Both the position numbers and the translations under genes were made by a program. Below the pieces are notes generated by a model, which worked only from the letters and a program-made list of their open reading frames with translations, had not been told where the DNA came from and made no database searches. This document shows positions 24,408-33,932 of a stretch of 64,000 bases of DNA, piece by piece (positions within the stretch are counted from its first letter, which is position 1; every line of letters starts with the position of its first letter). Origin of the DNA: Pseudomonas taiwanensis DSM 21245 (lineage in GTDB: Bacteria > Pseudomonadota > Gammaproteobacteria > Pseudomonadales > Pseudomonadaceae); NCBI RefSeq assembly GCF_000425785.1, contig NZ_AUEC01000020.1:62001-126000 (forward strand), given 5' to 3'.

Positions 24408-25340
24408 GTGAGCGAACAATCTTCATCTGGGCATTGGCAATTGCAGAGCATCGTCAGCGGCCTGCGCAGCGCCCGGGAGCAGTGGCGCACCCGCAATGGC
24501 CGTAGCAGTGGTGAGCAAGGCGGGCGCGAACTGCCCTCGCGCGAGGCCATGCGGCACATTCTCGAACAGTTGTGCGGGGCGTTGTTTCCCATGCGCCTGG
24601 GGCCGGTGGACCTGCGGGAAGAAAGCGAAGACTTCTATGTCGGTCATACCCTCGATGCCGCGCTGACCGCGCTGTTGGCCCAGGCGCGCCTGGAGTTGCG
24701 TTACGCGGCAAGGCACAACAAGGGCGACCTGAGTACCGTGGACGCCCAGGCCCTGCGCTTGATCCAGGACTTCGCTGCGGCCCTGCCGAATCTGCGTGTG
24801 CTGCTCGACACCGATGTGCTGGCCGCATACCACGGCGACCCAGCGGCACGTAGTGTGGATGAGGTCCTGCTGTGCTACCCCGGCATTCTGGCGATCATCC
24901 ACCATCGCCTGGCGCACCACCTCTATCAGGCCGGCCTGCCGTTGTTGGCGCGGATCAGCTCGGAGCTGGCGCACTCGGCCACGGGTATCGACATACACCC
25001 GGGTGCGCAGATTGGCCCGAGCTTCTTCATCGACCATGGCACCGGTGTGGTGATCGGTGAAACCGCCATCATTGGTGAGCGGGTCCGTATCTACCAGGCG
25101 GTGACGTTGGGCGCCAAGCGCTTCCCCAGCGACGAGTCGGGAACGTTGCACAAGGGCCTGGCGCGCCACCCGATCGTCGAAGACGATGTGGTGATCTACG
25201 CCGGGGCGACTATTCTGGGGCGGATCACCATTGGCAAGGGGTCGACCATCGGCGGCAACGTGTGGCTGACGCGCAGCGTGCCAGCCGAGAGCAACATCAC
25301 CCAGGCGAATTTGCAGTTGGATTGCCAGGACAAGACTTGA
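24408..25340 (+). CDS. epsC: Serine O-acetyltransferase EpsC
   Basis: A 310-residue protein of the EpsC/CysE type that makes O-acetylserine, the acceptor for sulfide in cysteine synthesis and the source of the CysB inducer N-acetylserine. The helical N-terminal half has SVDEVLLCYPGILAIIHHRLAHHLY. The C-terminal hexapeptide helix has GIDIHPGAQIGPSFFIDHGTGVVIGETAIIGERVRIYQ; the catalytic His lies in IDIHPG or IDHGTG. The GTG at 24408 is chosen because GGAG stands 6-7 bases before it; an earlier in-frame start at 24300 would run through REP sequence. It is divergent from tcyJ in the sulfur island. Confidence 0.9.
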   Translation: MSEQSSSGHWQLQSIVSGLRSAREQWRTRNGRSSGEQGGRELPSREAMRHILEQLCGALFPMRLGPVDLREESEDFYVGHTLDAALTALLAQARLELRYAARHNKGDLSTVDAQALRLIQDFAAALPNLRVLLDTDVLAAYHGDPAARSVDEVLLCYPGILAIIHHRLAHHLYQAGLPLLARISSELAHSATGIDIHPGAQIGPSFFIDHGTGVVIGETAIIGERVRIYQAVTLGAKRFPSDESGTLHKGLARHPIVEDDVVIYAGATILGRITIGKGSTIGGNVWLTRSVPAESNITQANLQLDCQDKT

Positions 25341-25344
25341 CCTG

Positions 25345-25425
25345 ATGGGGGGCGGGTCGGGTTGGCGCCATCGCGGGTGAACCCGCTCCCACAGGGGCCT
25401 GAGTGAGCCTGTGGGAGCCCCGCCA
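25345..25425. repeat. REP-type elements after epsC
   Basis: Two facing modules, cgggtgaacccgctcccacagg and gtgggagccccgcc, in the gap between epsC and betT. They may also act as a weak terminator for epsC. Confidence 0.65.
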
Positions 25426-25489
25426 CAAGCTGGTTCTACCTTCGCCAGTCGGCACCCCAGGTCGCATTGAAAGTCGATCCATGTTTAAC

Positions 25490-25505
25490 TTGAACGCTTG
25501 TTCAA
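25490..25505. promoter_or_regulatory. Inverted-repeat operator candidate before betT (BetI/TetR-like)
   Basis: TTGAAC-GCTT-GTTCAA is a perfect 6-base inverted repeat with a 4-base spacer, 98 bases before the betT start. Its form recalls TetR-family operators such as those bound by the choline repressor BetI. The link is inference from shape and from the choline-transporter gene behind it. Confidence 0.45.
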
Positions 25506-25549
25506 CGAAAAACGCTGGTCCGCTGCCGGTGTTCAACAGGAGGATTCCT

Positions 25550-25606
25550 TTGCTGAACCCGTTCAATCCGAACCTCACGTCCTTCGACGAGGTGCATGCC
25601 CAATGA
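25550..25606 (+). CDS. Possible 18-residue leader peptide coupled to betT
   Basis: A TTG at 25550 follows a near-ideal AGGAGG by six bases and opens a frame of 18 codons (reading LNPFNPNLTSFDEVHAQ after the start). It stops at TGA 25604-25606. The stop overlaps the betT start as ATGA, the usual sign of translational coupling. The strong ribosome site has no other start codon to serve, while betT itself has only a modest GAGG ten bases upstream. No regulatory residue pattern is obvious. Speculative. Confidence 0.35.
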   Translation: MLNPFNPNLTSFDEVHAQ

Positions 25607-27606
25607 GTGCACCGACCGCTTCCCTTGCCCACGGCAAGATCCGCATGAACCCTCCGGTGTTCTACTTCGCGGCAAGTTTCATCCTTTTGTTCGGCCTGGT
25701 GGTCATCGCATTCCCGCAAGCCTCAGGTGAGTGGCTGCTGGCGGCACAGAACTGGGCGGCCAACACGGTCGGCTGGTACTACATGCTGGCGATGACCCTG
25801 TACCTGGTCTTCGTGGTGGTCACCGCCTTGTCCGGCTACGGCAAGATCAAGCTCGGTGCCGACCACGACGAACCCGAGTTCAGTTACCTGTCCTGGGCCG
25901 GCATGCTGTTCGCCGCTGGCATCAGCATTACCCTGTTCTTCTTTTGCGTCTCCGAACCGCTGACCCACATGCTGCAACCGCCTCAGGGCGAAGCGGGTAC
26001 GGCGGAGGCCGGGCGCCAGGCGATGCAGATCCTGTTCCTGCACTGGGGCCTGCATGGCTGGGGCGTGTTCGCCTTCGTCGGCATGGCCCTGGCCTACTTC
26101 GCCTACCGCCACAACCTGCCGCTGGCCCTGCGGTCGGCGCTGTATCCGCTGATCGGCAAGCGTATCAACGGCCCCATCGGCTATGCGGTTGACGGCTTTG
26201 GCATCATTGCCACGGTCTTCGGCCTCGGTGCCGACATGGGTTTCGGCGTGCTGCACCTGAATTCCGGGCTGGACTACCTGTTCGGTATCAGCCATAGCCA
26301 GTGGGTGCAGGTCATCCTCATCACCCTGATGATGGGTGCGGCGGTAGCCGTTGCGGTGGCTGGGGTCGAGAAGGGCGTGCGGGTGATGAGCGACATCAAC
26401 CTGTTCCTGGCCTGTGCGCTGTTGCTGTTCGTGCTGTTCGCCGGGCCTACCCAGCACTTGTTCAACACCCTGATCCAGAACCTCGGCGACTACCTCGGTG
26501 CCTTGCCGCGCAAGAGTTTCGATGTATACGCCTACGGTGAGAATCGCGACTGGCTCGGCGGCTGGACGGTGTTCTACTGGGCCTGGTGGATTGCCTGGGC
26601 TCCGTTCGTGGGCTTGTTCATCGCACGTATTTCCCGTGGCCGGACCATCCGCGAATTCGTCTTCGGCGTGCTGCTGATTCCGCTGGGCTTCACCCTGGCG
26701 TGGATGTCGATCTTCGGCAACAGCGCCTTGGACCAGGTGATCAACCACGGCATGACCGCGCTCGGGCAGTCGGCGCTGGATAACCCGTCGATGAGTCTGT
26801 ACCTGCTGCTGGAAACCTACCCGTGGAGCAAGACCGTCATCGCGGTGACGGTCTTCATCAGCTTCGTGTTCTTCGTCACGTCGGCCGACTCGGGCACGGT
26901 GGTGCTGTCGACGCTGTCCGCCAAGGGCGGTGGTGCCGATGAAGATGGGCCGAACTGGCTGCGGATCTTCTGGGGCGCGATGACGGCGCTGATCACCAGC
27001 GGGTTGCTGTTCGCTGGCAGCATCGACTCGCTCAAGTCGGCGGTGGTGCTGACTTCGCTGCCATTCTCGCTGATTTTGCTGAGCATGATGTGGGGGCTGC
27101 ACAAGGCGTTTTACCTGGAGTCCCAGCGGCAGATCGCGCAGATGCACTCGTTGGCGCCGTTCGCCCAGTCACGTCGTGGTCGTGGTGGCTGGCGCCAGCG
27201 TCTGAGCCAGGCGGTGCACTTCCCGTCACGCGATGAGGTGTATCGCTTCATGGATGACGTGGTGCGCCCGGCGATTGCCGACGTGACCGAAGTGTTCGAG
27301 CAGAAGGGCCTGGCGCTGATTACCCAGGACGACCCGAGTCACGACAACGTCAGCCTGAAGATTGGCCATGGCGAGGAGCAGCCATTCCTTTACCAGGTGC
27401 AGATGCGCGGGTATTTCACGCCATCGTTCGCCTTGGGTGGATTGGGGACCCAGGATTTGAAGAACCGCCGCTACTACCGGGCGGAGGTGCATCTGAGCGA
27501 GGGCAGCCAGAACTACGACCTGGTGGGCTACAGCAAGGAGCAGATCATCAACGACATACTCGACCAGTACGAACGGCACATGCAGTTCCTGCACCTGGTC
27601 CGATAG
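25603..27606 (+). CDS. betT: BCCT-family choline transporter BetT
   Basis: A 667-residue secondary transporter for choline or glycine-betaine-like compounds. It has twelve predicted membrane helices and the BCCT tryptophan segment WTVFYWAWWIAWAPFVGLFIARISRGRTIREF. After the last helix (near residue 500) comes a cytoplasmic domain of about 160 residues (VHFPSRDEVYRFMDDVVRPAI and beyond). Such tails are found in BetT-type osmosensing carriers, whereas short BCCT proteins lack them. ATG 25603 gives MSAPTASLAHGKIRMNPPVF, the usual start. It sits between epsC and the tau operon and has no bet enzymes nearby. Confidence 0.9.
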   Translation: MSAPTASLAHGKIRMNPPVFYFAASFILLFGLVVIAFPQASGEWLLAAQNWAANTVGWYYMLAMTLYLVFVVVTALSGYGKIKLGADHDEPEFSYLSWAGMLFAAGISITLFFFCVSEPLTHMLQPPQGEAGTAEAGRQAMQILFLHWGLHGWGVFAFVGMALAYFAYRHNLPLALRSALYPLIGKRINGPIGYAVDGFGIIATVFGLGADMGFGVLHLNSGLDYLFGISHSQWVQVILITLMMGAAVAVAVAGVEKGVRVMSDINLFLACALLLFVLFAGPTQHLFNTLIQNLGDYLGALPRKSFDVYAYGENRDWLGGWTVFYWAWWIAWAPFVGLFIARISRGRTIREFVFGVLLIPLGFTLAWMSIFGNSALDQVINHGMTALGQSALDNPSMSLYLLLETYPWSKTVIAVTVFISFVFFVTSADSGTVVLSTLSAKGGGADEDGPNWLRIFWGAMTALITSGLLFAGSIDSLKSAVVLTSLPFSLILLSMMWGLHKAFYLESQRQIAQMHSLAPFAQSRRGRGGWRQRLSQAVHFPSRDEVYRFMDDVVRPAIADVTEVFEQKGLALITQDDPSHDNVSLKIGHGEEQPFLYQVQMRGYFTPSFALGGLGTQDLKNRRYYRAEVHLSEGSQNYDLVGYSKEQIINDILDQYERHMQFLHLVR

Positions 27607-27663
27607 ATCGCGGGGGCCGCGTTGCGGCCCTTTCGCGACACAAGGCCGCGGCCACCGGCCGAG
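27607..27663. repeat. REP-like element between betT and tauD
   Basis: tcgcgggggccgcgttgcgg followed by ccctttcgcgacacaaggcc matches the element after sbp (2014-2060). It contains a GC-rich hairpin and lies between convergent genes, so it may end both transcripts. Confidence 0.65.
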
Positions 27664-27668
27664 GGCAT

Positions 27669-28538
<870 letters not shown>

Positions 28539-28549
28539 TCAGTCGGAAA

Positions 28550-29380
28550 TCAGTGGCTTTGCCCATGCCAGGGCACCAGCTTGCGTTGCAGGGCGCGCAG
28601 GCCCATCTCCAGGGCGAAGGCGATCAGCGCGATCAGCAGGATGCCCAGTACCACCACGTCGGTAACCAGGAACTGCGCCGCAGACTGCACCATGAAGCCC
28701 AGGCCGCTGGTGGCGGCGATCAGCTCGGCGGCCACCAGGGTCGACCAGCCGACACCCAGGCCGATCCGAATGCCGGTGAGGATGTCGGGCAGGGCACTTG
28801 GCAGGATCACGTGGCGAATCAATTGCGCCTGGGTAGCGCCCAGCGATTGCGCGGCCCGCAGTTTGGCAGGGTCGACGGTGCGCACGCCGGTGGCGGTGGC
28901 GATGGCGATCGGAGCAAAGATCGCCAAGTAGATCAGCAGCACCTTGGACAGCTCGCCGATACCGCACCAGATGACGATCAACGGCAGGTAGGCCAGCGGC
29001 GGAATCGGGCGGTAGAACTCGATCAGCGGGTCGAGGATGCCCCGGGCCACGCGGTTGTAGCCGATGGCGATGCCGACCGGGATGGCGGTCAGCGTTGCCG
29101 CGACCAGCGCCAGCCCGATGCGGCCCAGGCTTGCGCCCAGGTGCTGCCACAGGCTGGCGTCCATGTAGCCTTGGGTAAGCAGCGTCCACGCCTTGGCCAG
29201 GATGTCGGCGGGCGAGGGCAGGAACAAAGGTTCGATCCAGCCAGCGGCAGTGACCAGCCACCACAAGGACAGTAGCAACCCGAGGGTCAGAGCGCTGATC
29301 CAGCGGGTTGGCAGTGGCTTGCGGGGCTTGGCCGCTGGCGCGGTACGCTTGGTGGCAACCGGCAGTTCGAGGATGCTCAT
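28550..29380 (-). CDS. tauC: Taurine ABC transporter permease TauC
   Basis: A 276-residue SsuC/TauC-type permease with about six membrane helices. The EAA loop reads [29 protein letters not shown]. The N-terminal 30 residues are basic and cytoplasmic. It overlaps tauB by 4 bases (ATGA) in a coupled operon and brings taurine and related sulfonates across the inner membrane. Confidence 0.93.
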   Translation of the reverse strand: MSILELPVATKRTAPAAKPRKPLPTRWISALTLGLLLSLWWLVTAAGWIEPLFLPSPADILAKAWTLLTQGYMDASLWQHLGASLGRIGLALVAATLTAIPVGIAIGYNRVARGILDPLIEFYRPIPPLAYLPLIVIWCGIGELSKVLLIYLAIFAPIAIATATGVRTVDPAKLRAAQSLGATQAQLIRHVILPSALPDILTGIRIGLGVGWSTLVAAELIAATSGLGFMVQSAAQFLVTDVVVLGILLIALIAFALEMGLRALQRKLVPWHGQSH

Positions 29381-30171
29381 GCGGATGCCTCCCGGCGGGC
29401 CGTTTCACGTTCGGAAAACACTCGCGCCAGCACGTGTTCGCGGGTTTCGATGAAGCGAGGATCGGACTTGATCGCCCGGGCCGGTTCGCCAGCCGCGTAG
29501 CGCTGGCCAAAGTCCAGTTGCAAGCGTTCGACCACGCGGCCGGGGCTCGGCGCCAGCAAGACGAGTTCGGAGGCCAGGAAGACCGCCTCCTCGATGTCGT
29601 GGGTAATCAGGAACACCGGCTTGGCGGTGCGCTGCCATACCTGCAGCAGCAGCTCTTGCATTTGTTCGCGGGTGAAGGCATCCAGGGCGCCGAACGGTTC
29701 GTCCATCAGCAGTACCCGAGGGTTTGCCGCCAGCGCCCGGGCCAGGCCCACGCGTTGTTTCTGGCCGCCGGACAACTGCCAGATGCGCCGCTCGCCGAAG
29801 CCTTCCAGGTCGACCAGGGCCAGCATCTCGCGAGCTTTGGCCTCGCGCTCCGGGCGAGCGACACCGGCCAGTTCCAGGCCAAAGGCGACGTTGCCCAGCA
29901 CGTTCTGCCAAGGCAGCAAGGCATCGTCCTGGAACACCACGCCACGCTCGGCGCCAGGGCCTTGCACCGGGACACCATCCAGGGTGATGCGTCCGCCGCT
30001 GGGGGCGACGAAGCCGGCGATCAGGTTCAGCAGCGAGGTCTTGCCGCTGCCGGAAGGCCCGAGGGCCACCAGCAGCTGGCGCGGCCCCAGGCTCAGGTTG
30101 ATGTCGGCCAGCACCGGGGTGGTGGTGCCGGGGTACTGTGCGCTGATGCGCTCCAGCTCAAGCAAGGCCAT
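29377..30171 (-). CDS. tauB: Taurine ABC transporter ATP-binding protein TauB
   Basis: A 264-residue ABC ATPase with Walker [10 protein letters not shown], signature QLSGGQKQR, Walker [13 protein letters not shown] and switch His in [16 protein letters not shown]. It starts 24 bases after tauA and overlaps tauC. It closely resembles SsuB in this window, as the two systems are sister families. Confidence 0.93.
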   Translation of the reverse strand: MALLELERISAQYPGTTTPVLADINLSLGPRQLLVALGPSGSGKTSLLNLIAGFVAPSGGRITLDGVPVQGPGAERGVVFQDDALLPWQNVLGNVAFGLELAGVARPEREAKAREMLALVDLEGFGERRIWQLSGGQKQRVGLARALAANPRVLLMDEPFGALDAFTREQMQELLLQVWQRTAKPVFLITHDIEEAVFLASELVLLAPSPGRVVERLQLDFGQRYAAGEPARAIKSDPRFIETREHVLARVFSERETARREASA

Positions 30172-30195
30172 GACAGCCTCCCGTCGGTTGCAGTC

Positions 30196-31167
30196 TTAGT
30201 TGGGGATGTACTGGGCGCTGACATACGGCGAGTAGTCAGGCAGCACTGCGTCGACCTTGCCTTGCTGCTTGAGGAAGGTGGCCGTGTCAGTGAGGGCCTG
30301 GGTCGTCGGCGCGCCAAGCGCACTGGCCTGGTCGGCGGCCAGCGGGTAGACGTTGCCTTGCAGCAGCACAGGGATGTCCGATGGCTTGGCGCCGGACAGC
30401 TTGGCCAGCTTGGCGACGTTGTCAGGGTTGGCCAACCAGGCTTTAGGGTCCTTGCGGTAGTCGGCGTAGGCGTCGAGGGTGACCTTGGCGAAGGCCTTGA
30501 CCACATCAGGGTGCTTGGCGGCGAAGTCCTTGCGCACGATCCACGCGTCGAAGGTCGGTGCGCCTTTCTCGGCTAGCTCGCCGGAGGTGATCAGCACCTT
30601 GCCGTTCTCCTTGGCGACGCCCAGGGCCGGGTCCCAAACGTAGGTGGCGTCGATGTCGCCACGTTTCCAGGCGGCGATGATGGCCGGAGGCGCCAGGTTG
30701 AGGATCTGAACCTTGGACGGATCGATGTTCCAGCTCTTGAGCGCCGCCAGCAGGCTGTAATGACCGGTCGAGACGAAGGGCACCGCGACCTTCTTGCCGA
30801 TCAGGTCTTGCGGGGTCTTGATGGTGTCGCGAGCGACCAGCGCTTCGCCCGCGCCGATCTGGGTGGCGATCAGGAACGTCTCGACCGGGAGTTTGCGGGT
30901 GGCGGCGGCAGCCAGCGGGCTGGAGCCCAGGTAGCCGATTTGCACATCGCCGCTGGCCACCGCGGTGATCACGTCGGCGCCATTGTCGAATTTGCGCCAG
31001 TCGATGCTGGCCTTGCTGGCTTTTTCATAGTCGCCATCGACCTGGGCCACTTTGGCCGGATCGACGGTGGTCTGGTAGGCCACGGTCAGGTCAGCGGCCT
31101 GGGCCAACCAGCTGGCGCTGGCGAGGGTCAGGGCGGCGAACAGGCGCAGCGGAGCGTGCGGGATCAT
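30196..31167 (-). CDS. tauA: Taurine-binding periplasmic protein TauA
   Basis: A 323-residue binding protein with a signal peptide ending near AQA-ADLTVAYQ. The TauA pattern includes YQTTVDPAKVAQVDGDYEKASKASIDWRKFDNGADVI, VASGDVQIGYLGSSPLAAAATR and DATYVWDPALG. First gene of tauABCD. An AT-rich region rich in CysB-like motifs lies just upstream. Confidence 0.93.
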   Translation of the reverse strand: MIPHAPLRLFAALTLASASWLAQAADLTVAYQTTVDPAKVAQVDGDYEKASKASIDWRKFDNGADVITAVASGDVQIGYLGSSPLAAAATRKLPVETFLIATQIGAGEALVARDTIKTPQDLIGKKVAVPFVSTGHYSLLAALKSWNIDPSKVQILNLAPPAIIAAWKRGDIDATYVWDPALGVAKENGKVLITSGELAEKGAPTFDAWIVRKDFAAKHPDVVKAFAKVTLDAYADYRKDPKAWLANPDNVAKLAKLSGAKPSDIPVLLQGNVYPLAADQASALGAPTTQALTDTATFLKQQGKVDAVLPDYSPYVSAQYIPN

Positions 31168-31372
31168 GGTTGAACTCCTCGTCAGGCAATCGTGGTGATG
31201 GATGGCGAGAAGACTAGATGATCTAAGAAATCAGAAATAAATAACGTTTTGGAATTAGCTTAGGAGCCAAAGGTTTTAACCCTTGTCAAGTGGTCTGGGT
31301 GCCGCTGGCGAAACAGGCTTCCGCTGCTAGGCTCTTTTGCCTTTAGAAGAGAGGTGGGCGGCTAGCAGGTTG

Positions 31373-31384
31373 GCAAACGTTTGC
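31373..31384. promoter_or_regulatory. LacI/PurR-type palindromic operator candidate
   Basis: GCAAACGTTTGC is a 12-base perfect palindrome with a central CG, the usual form of LacI/GalR-family operators. It equals the core of the enterobacterial PurR consensus. It lies about 210 bases before tauA and 285 before oprE, so which gene it serves is unclear. No LacI-family regulator gene is in the window. Confidence 0.45.
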
Positions 31385-31530
31385 AAATAACCTAAAGGTA
31401 TGATTTGCGCGGACGATACAACTTTTGGCTGTAAAGGTTCCTACCTTATTCCGCAAAAATCTTAGAAATTCATAAAACGGTCATTTTGGATTTATAGGAT
31501 TGTCATTATCCTGTAGCCCAGGCGGCGCCT

Positions 31531-31576
31531 TAGACCAAAGTCTAGAAATGTTTAGTAACCATTGACTAGACAGTCA
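31531..31576 (+). promoter_or_regulatory. Paired inverted repeats upstream of oprE
   Basis: TAGAC-CAAA-GTCTA (31531-31544) and TGACT-AGAC-AGTCA (31563-31576) lie with centres 32 bases apart (about three helix turns), roughly 95-140 bases before the oprE start. Both have 5-base arms and 4-base spacers. A dimeric regulator binding two sites on one face of the helix would fit. The regulator is unknown. Confidence 0.4.
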
Positions 31577-31668
31577 CACTTTGGGACTAAATCGCCAATC
31601 CATGGTGAGCACGGCAGAAGACCTGGCCACCTGAGACCTACAAGAATTAGAACGTAGAGGAGCAAAAC

Positions 31669-33000
31669 ATGTACAAGTCCAGCCTGGCTCTGGCCGTGGC
31701 ACTGGGGGTTCTCGCCCAACAAGCAGGCGCTGCCGGTTTCGTAGAGGACAGCAAGCTGTCCCTGAGCTCGCGCACCATGTATTTCAATAACGATAACCGT
31801 GAAGCTCACGCGAGCAGCACTACCAACTTCGAGCGTCCGGACCAGCGTGAATCGGGTCAGGGCTTCAAGCTCGACTACATCTCCGGTTTCACTGAAGGCA
31901 CTGTAGGTTTCGGTGTTGATGCCCAGGCACTGTGGGGTATCCACCTGGATGGTGGTGAGGGTTATCACAAGAGTGGTTTCTTCCCGGATGATGGCAAAGG
32001 CTCTGCGGCCCAGTGGGCTCGTTTCGGCGCCAACGCCAAAGCTCGCTTCTCGAAAACCGAAGCGCACTTCGGTAGCGCGCTGGCTCCGAACCTGCCGATC
32101 CTGGTTGCCAACGACGGCCGTCTGCTGCCCCAGACCTTCGAGGGTGGCACCATTCAGTCGAAGGAAATCGACAACCTCACCATCAATGCTGGTCAGCTGA
32201 CTCATGCGATGGGCCGTGCATCTAGCAACCGAACTGGTCTGTCGGTTCAGGGTGCTACTCAGGAAAGCAATAAGTTCCGCTACGCTGGTGCCGATTGGAA
32301 GGTCACAAACGACCTGACCCTTCAGTACTACTACTCGAATCTTGAAGATTTCTACAAGCAGCACTTCCTGGGCGCTACCCATGTGTTCAAGATCGCTGAC
32401 GATCAGTCCTTCAAGACTGATCTGCGCTACTTCGATAGCAGCAAGGACGGCCGCAACGGCGAAGCTGGGTACGAGTTCAAAAACAACAACGGTTATGCCA
32501 AGAACAAGGGTGAAGTGGACAACAAGACCTGGTCCGCAATGTTCACCTACACCCTTGGTAGCCACGCGCTGATGCTGGGTCATCAGCAGGTTAGCGACGA
32601 CGGTGGTTTCGTGTGGCTGAACCAAGGTAGCCTCGTCAATGAGGGCGCTGCAGGTTCCAGCTTCTACCTGTTCACCGACAGCATGATCAACCAGTTCGCC
32701 AAAGCCGGTGAAAACACCACCTTCGGCCAGTACTCCTACGACTTTGCAAGCTTGGGCGTGCCTGGTTTGAAGGCGTCGGTAGCTTATCTGCGTGGTGAAG
32801 ATGGTCGCAGCACTGATGGCCACGGCACCTTCAGCGAGTGGGAGCGTGACGCGCGCATCGACTACGTTCTGCAGGAAGGCACCCTCAAAGGTCTTGGCTT
32901 CAGCCTTCGCCAGGGTGTCTACCGTGGCACGGGTTCGGGCTCCGCGAACGACCAGGATCAAACTCGCTTCATCGTGAACTACACTTACAGCTTCCTGTAA
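31669..33000 (+). CDS. oprE: OprD-family outer-membrane porin (OprE-like)
   Basis: A 443-residue porin with a signal peptide ending near AGA-AGFVEDSKLSL. Many alternating beta strands end in the outer-membrane sorting signal VNYTYSFL with terminal Leu. The OprD-family start is SKLSLSSRTMYFNNDNRE. OprD-family pores take up amino acids and small organic acids; OprE is the member usually found between tauA and lsfA in P. putida-type genomes, and the position here matches that. A role in passing sulfonates is plausible from context but not shown. GGAG precedes ATG 31669. It ends at a strong terminator. Confidence 0.85.
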   Translation: MYKSSLALAVALGVLAQQAGAAGFVEDSKLSLSSRTMYFNNDNREAHASSTTNFERPDQRESGQGFKLDYISGFTEGTVGFGVDAQALWGIHLDGGEGYHKSGFFPDDGKGSAAQWARFGANAKARFSKTEAHFGSALAPNLPILVANDGRLLPQTFEGGTIQSKEIDNLTINAGQLTHAMGRASSNRTGLSVQGATQESNKFRYAGADWKVTNDLTLQYYYSNLEDFYKQHFLGATHVFKIADDQSFKTDLRYFDSSKDGRNGEAGYEFKNNNGYAKNKGEVDNKTWSAMFTYTLGSHALMLGHQQVSDDGGFVWLNQGSLVNEGAAGSSFYLFTDSMINQFAKAGENTTFGQYSYDFASLGVPGLKASVAYLRGEDGRSTDGHGTFSEWERDARIDYVLQEGTLKGLGFSLRQGVYRGTGSGSANDQDQTRFIVNYTYSFL

Positions 33001-33011
33001 GTCGTAACCAC

Positions 33012-33044
33012 AAAAAGAGCCTCGCCTAGTGCGAGGCTTTTTTG
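33012..33044 (+). terminator. Terminator after oprE
   Basis: Stem GCCTCGC (33019-33025) and GCGAGGC (33031-33037) flanked by an A-run and a run of Ts. Confidence 0.85.
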
Positions 33045-33059
33045 TGTCTCAACTTCTGT

Positions 33060-33125
33060 ATTCCACCTGGTTATAAATAAATCAATATTTATTCTTTTTG
33101 TTTTGAATCGAATGCAGGCACATTG
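33060..33125 (+). promoter_or_regulatory. AT-rich promoter region of lsfA, candidate CysB-type site
   Basis: GGTTATAAATAAATC starts at 33069 and is nearly the same as the element at 4923-4935. More AT-rich sequence runs to about 33110. lsfA begins at 33164. Confidence 0.5.
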
Positions 33126-33163
33126 AATCCCATAAGGCAAACACAGCACAGGAGCCGCAGCCC

Positions 33164-33802
33164 ATGAGTCTCAAACTTGGCGACATCGCCCCCGATTTCG
33201 AACAAGCGTCCAGCGAAGGCAATATCCGCTTCCACGAATGGCTCGGCAACAGCTGGGGTGTGCTGTTCTCCCACCCGGCCGATTTCACGCCGGTATGCAC
33301 CACCGAGTTGGGCCTGACCGCCAAGCTCAAGGACGATTTCGCCAAGCGCGGCGTCAAGGTCATCGCGCTGTCGGTAGACCCAGTCGACTCCCACCACCGT
33401 TGGATCGACGACATCAACGAAACCCAGAATACCGTGGTGAATTTCCCGATCATCGCTGACGCCGACCGCAAGGTGTCCGACCTGTACGACCTGATTCACC
33501 CCAACGCCAGCGATACCCTCACCGTGCGATCGCTGTTCGTCATCGACCCGAACAAGAAGGTGCGCCTGACCATTACCTATCCGGCCAGTACCGGGCGCAA
33601 CTTCAACGAAATCCTGCGGGTGATCGACTCGCTGCAGCTCACCGACAACCATAAGGTCGCCACGCCAGGTAACTGGCAGGACGGCGACGACGTGGTGATC
33701 GTGCCGTCGCTGAAGGACGAGGACGAGATCAAGCAGCGCTTCCCTAAAGGCTACCGTGCCGTGAAGCCCTATCTGCGTCTGACCCCGCAACCTAATCGTT
33801 AA
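33164..33802 (+). CDS. lsfA: 1-Cys peroxiredoxin LsfA
   Basis: A 212-residue Prx6-type peroxidase. The peroxidatic Cys45 lies in HPADFTPVCTTELG, and the family motif VIALSVDPVDSHHRWIDDI follows. There is no resolving Cys of the 2-Cys type. LsfA was first described as a low-sulfate-induced protein in P. putida and defends against peroxides, perhaps those formed by reduced flavin in sulfonate desulfonation. It stands between oprE and ssuE with its own AT-rich promoter and terminator, so it is a separate unit. Confidence 0.93.
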   Translation: MSLKLGDIAPDFEQASSEGNIRFHEWLGNSWGVLFSHPADFTPVCTTELGLTAKLKDDFAKRGVKVIALSVDPVDSHHRWIDDINETQNTVVNFPIIADADRKVSDLYDLIHPNASDTLTVRSLFVIDPNKKVRLTITYPASTGRNFNEILRVIDSLQLTDNHKVATPGNWQDGDDVVIVPSLKDEDEIKQRFPKGYRAVKPYLRLTPQPNR

Positions 33803-33843
33803 GGATCCTCGTTGCATTGCTCTTAGCCATAGCAGGGATATTC

Positions 33844-33867
33844 GGGCCGTTTCGACGGCCCTTTTTT
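33844..33867 (+). terminator. Terminator after lsfA
   Basis: Stem GGGCCGT (33844-33850) and ACGGCCC (33855-33861) with a TTCG tetraloop, then six Ts. Confidence 0.88.
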
Positions 33868-33932
33868 ATGGCTGCAGGAATGGTGTTCGGGCCGCTGGGT
33901 GATTGGCGCGAGAGGTACGGTGATCATGAGAA

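Larger units (their letters stand above)
31168..31668. other. 500-base divergent intergenic region between tauA and oprE
   Basis: No convincing gene. It holds, in order: the AT-rich tauA promoter side with GGAATTAG/CTAATTCC (31251-31258) and TTATTTATTTCTGATTTC on the minus strand; the palindrome GCAAACGTTTGC (31373-31384); AT-rich sequence at 31440-31520; the inverted repeats TAGAC-CAAA-GTCTA (31531-31544) and TGACT-AGAC-AGTCA (31563-31576); then the oprE leader. The region appears to be a two-sided control region with separate operators. Confidence 0.6.

Noticed and set aside
31552..32961. 469-codon open frame antisense to oprE
   Set aside because: It lies wholly opposite a clear porin gene, lacks family resemblance and signal features, and mirrors codon bias of the sense strand.
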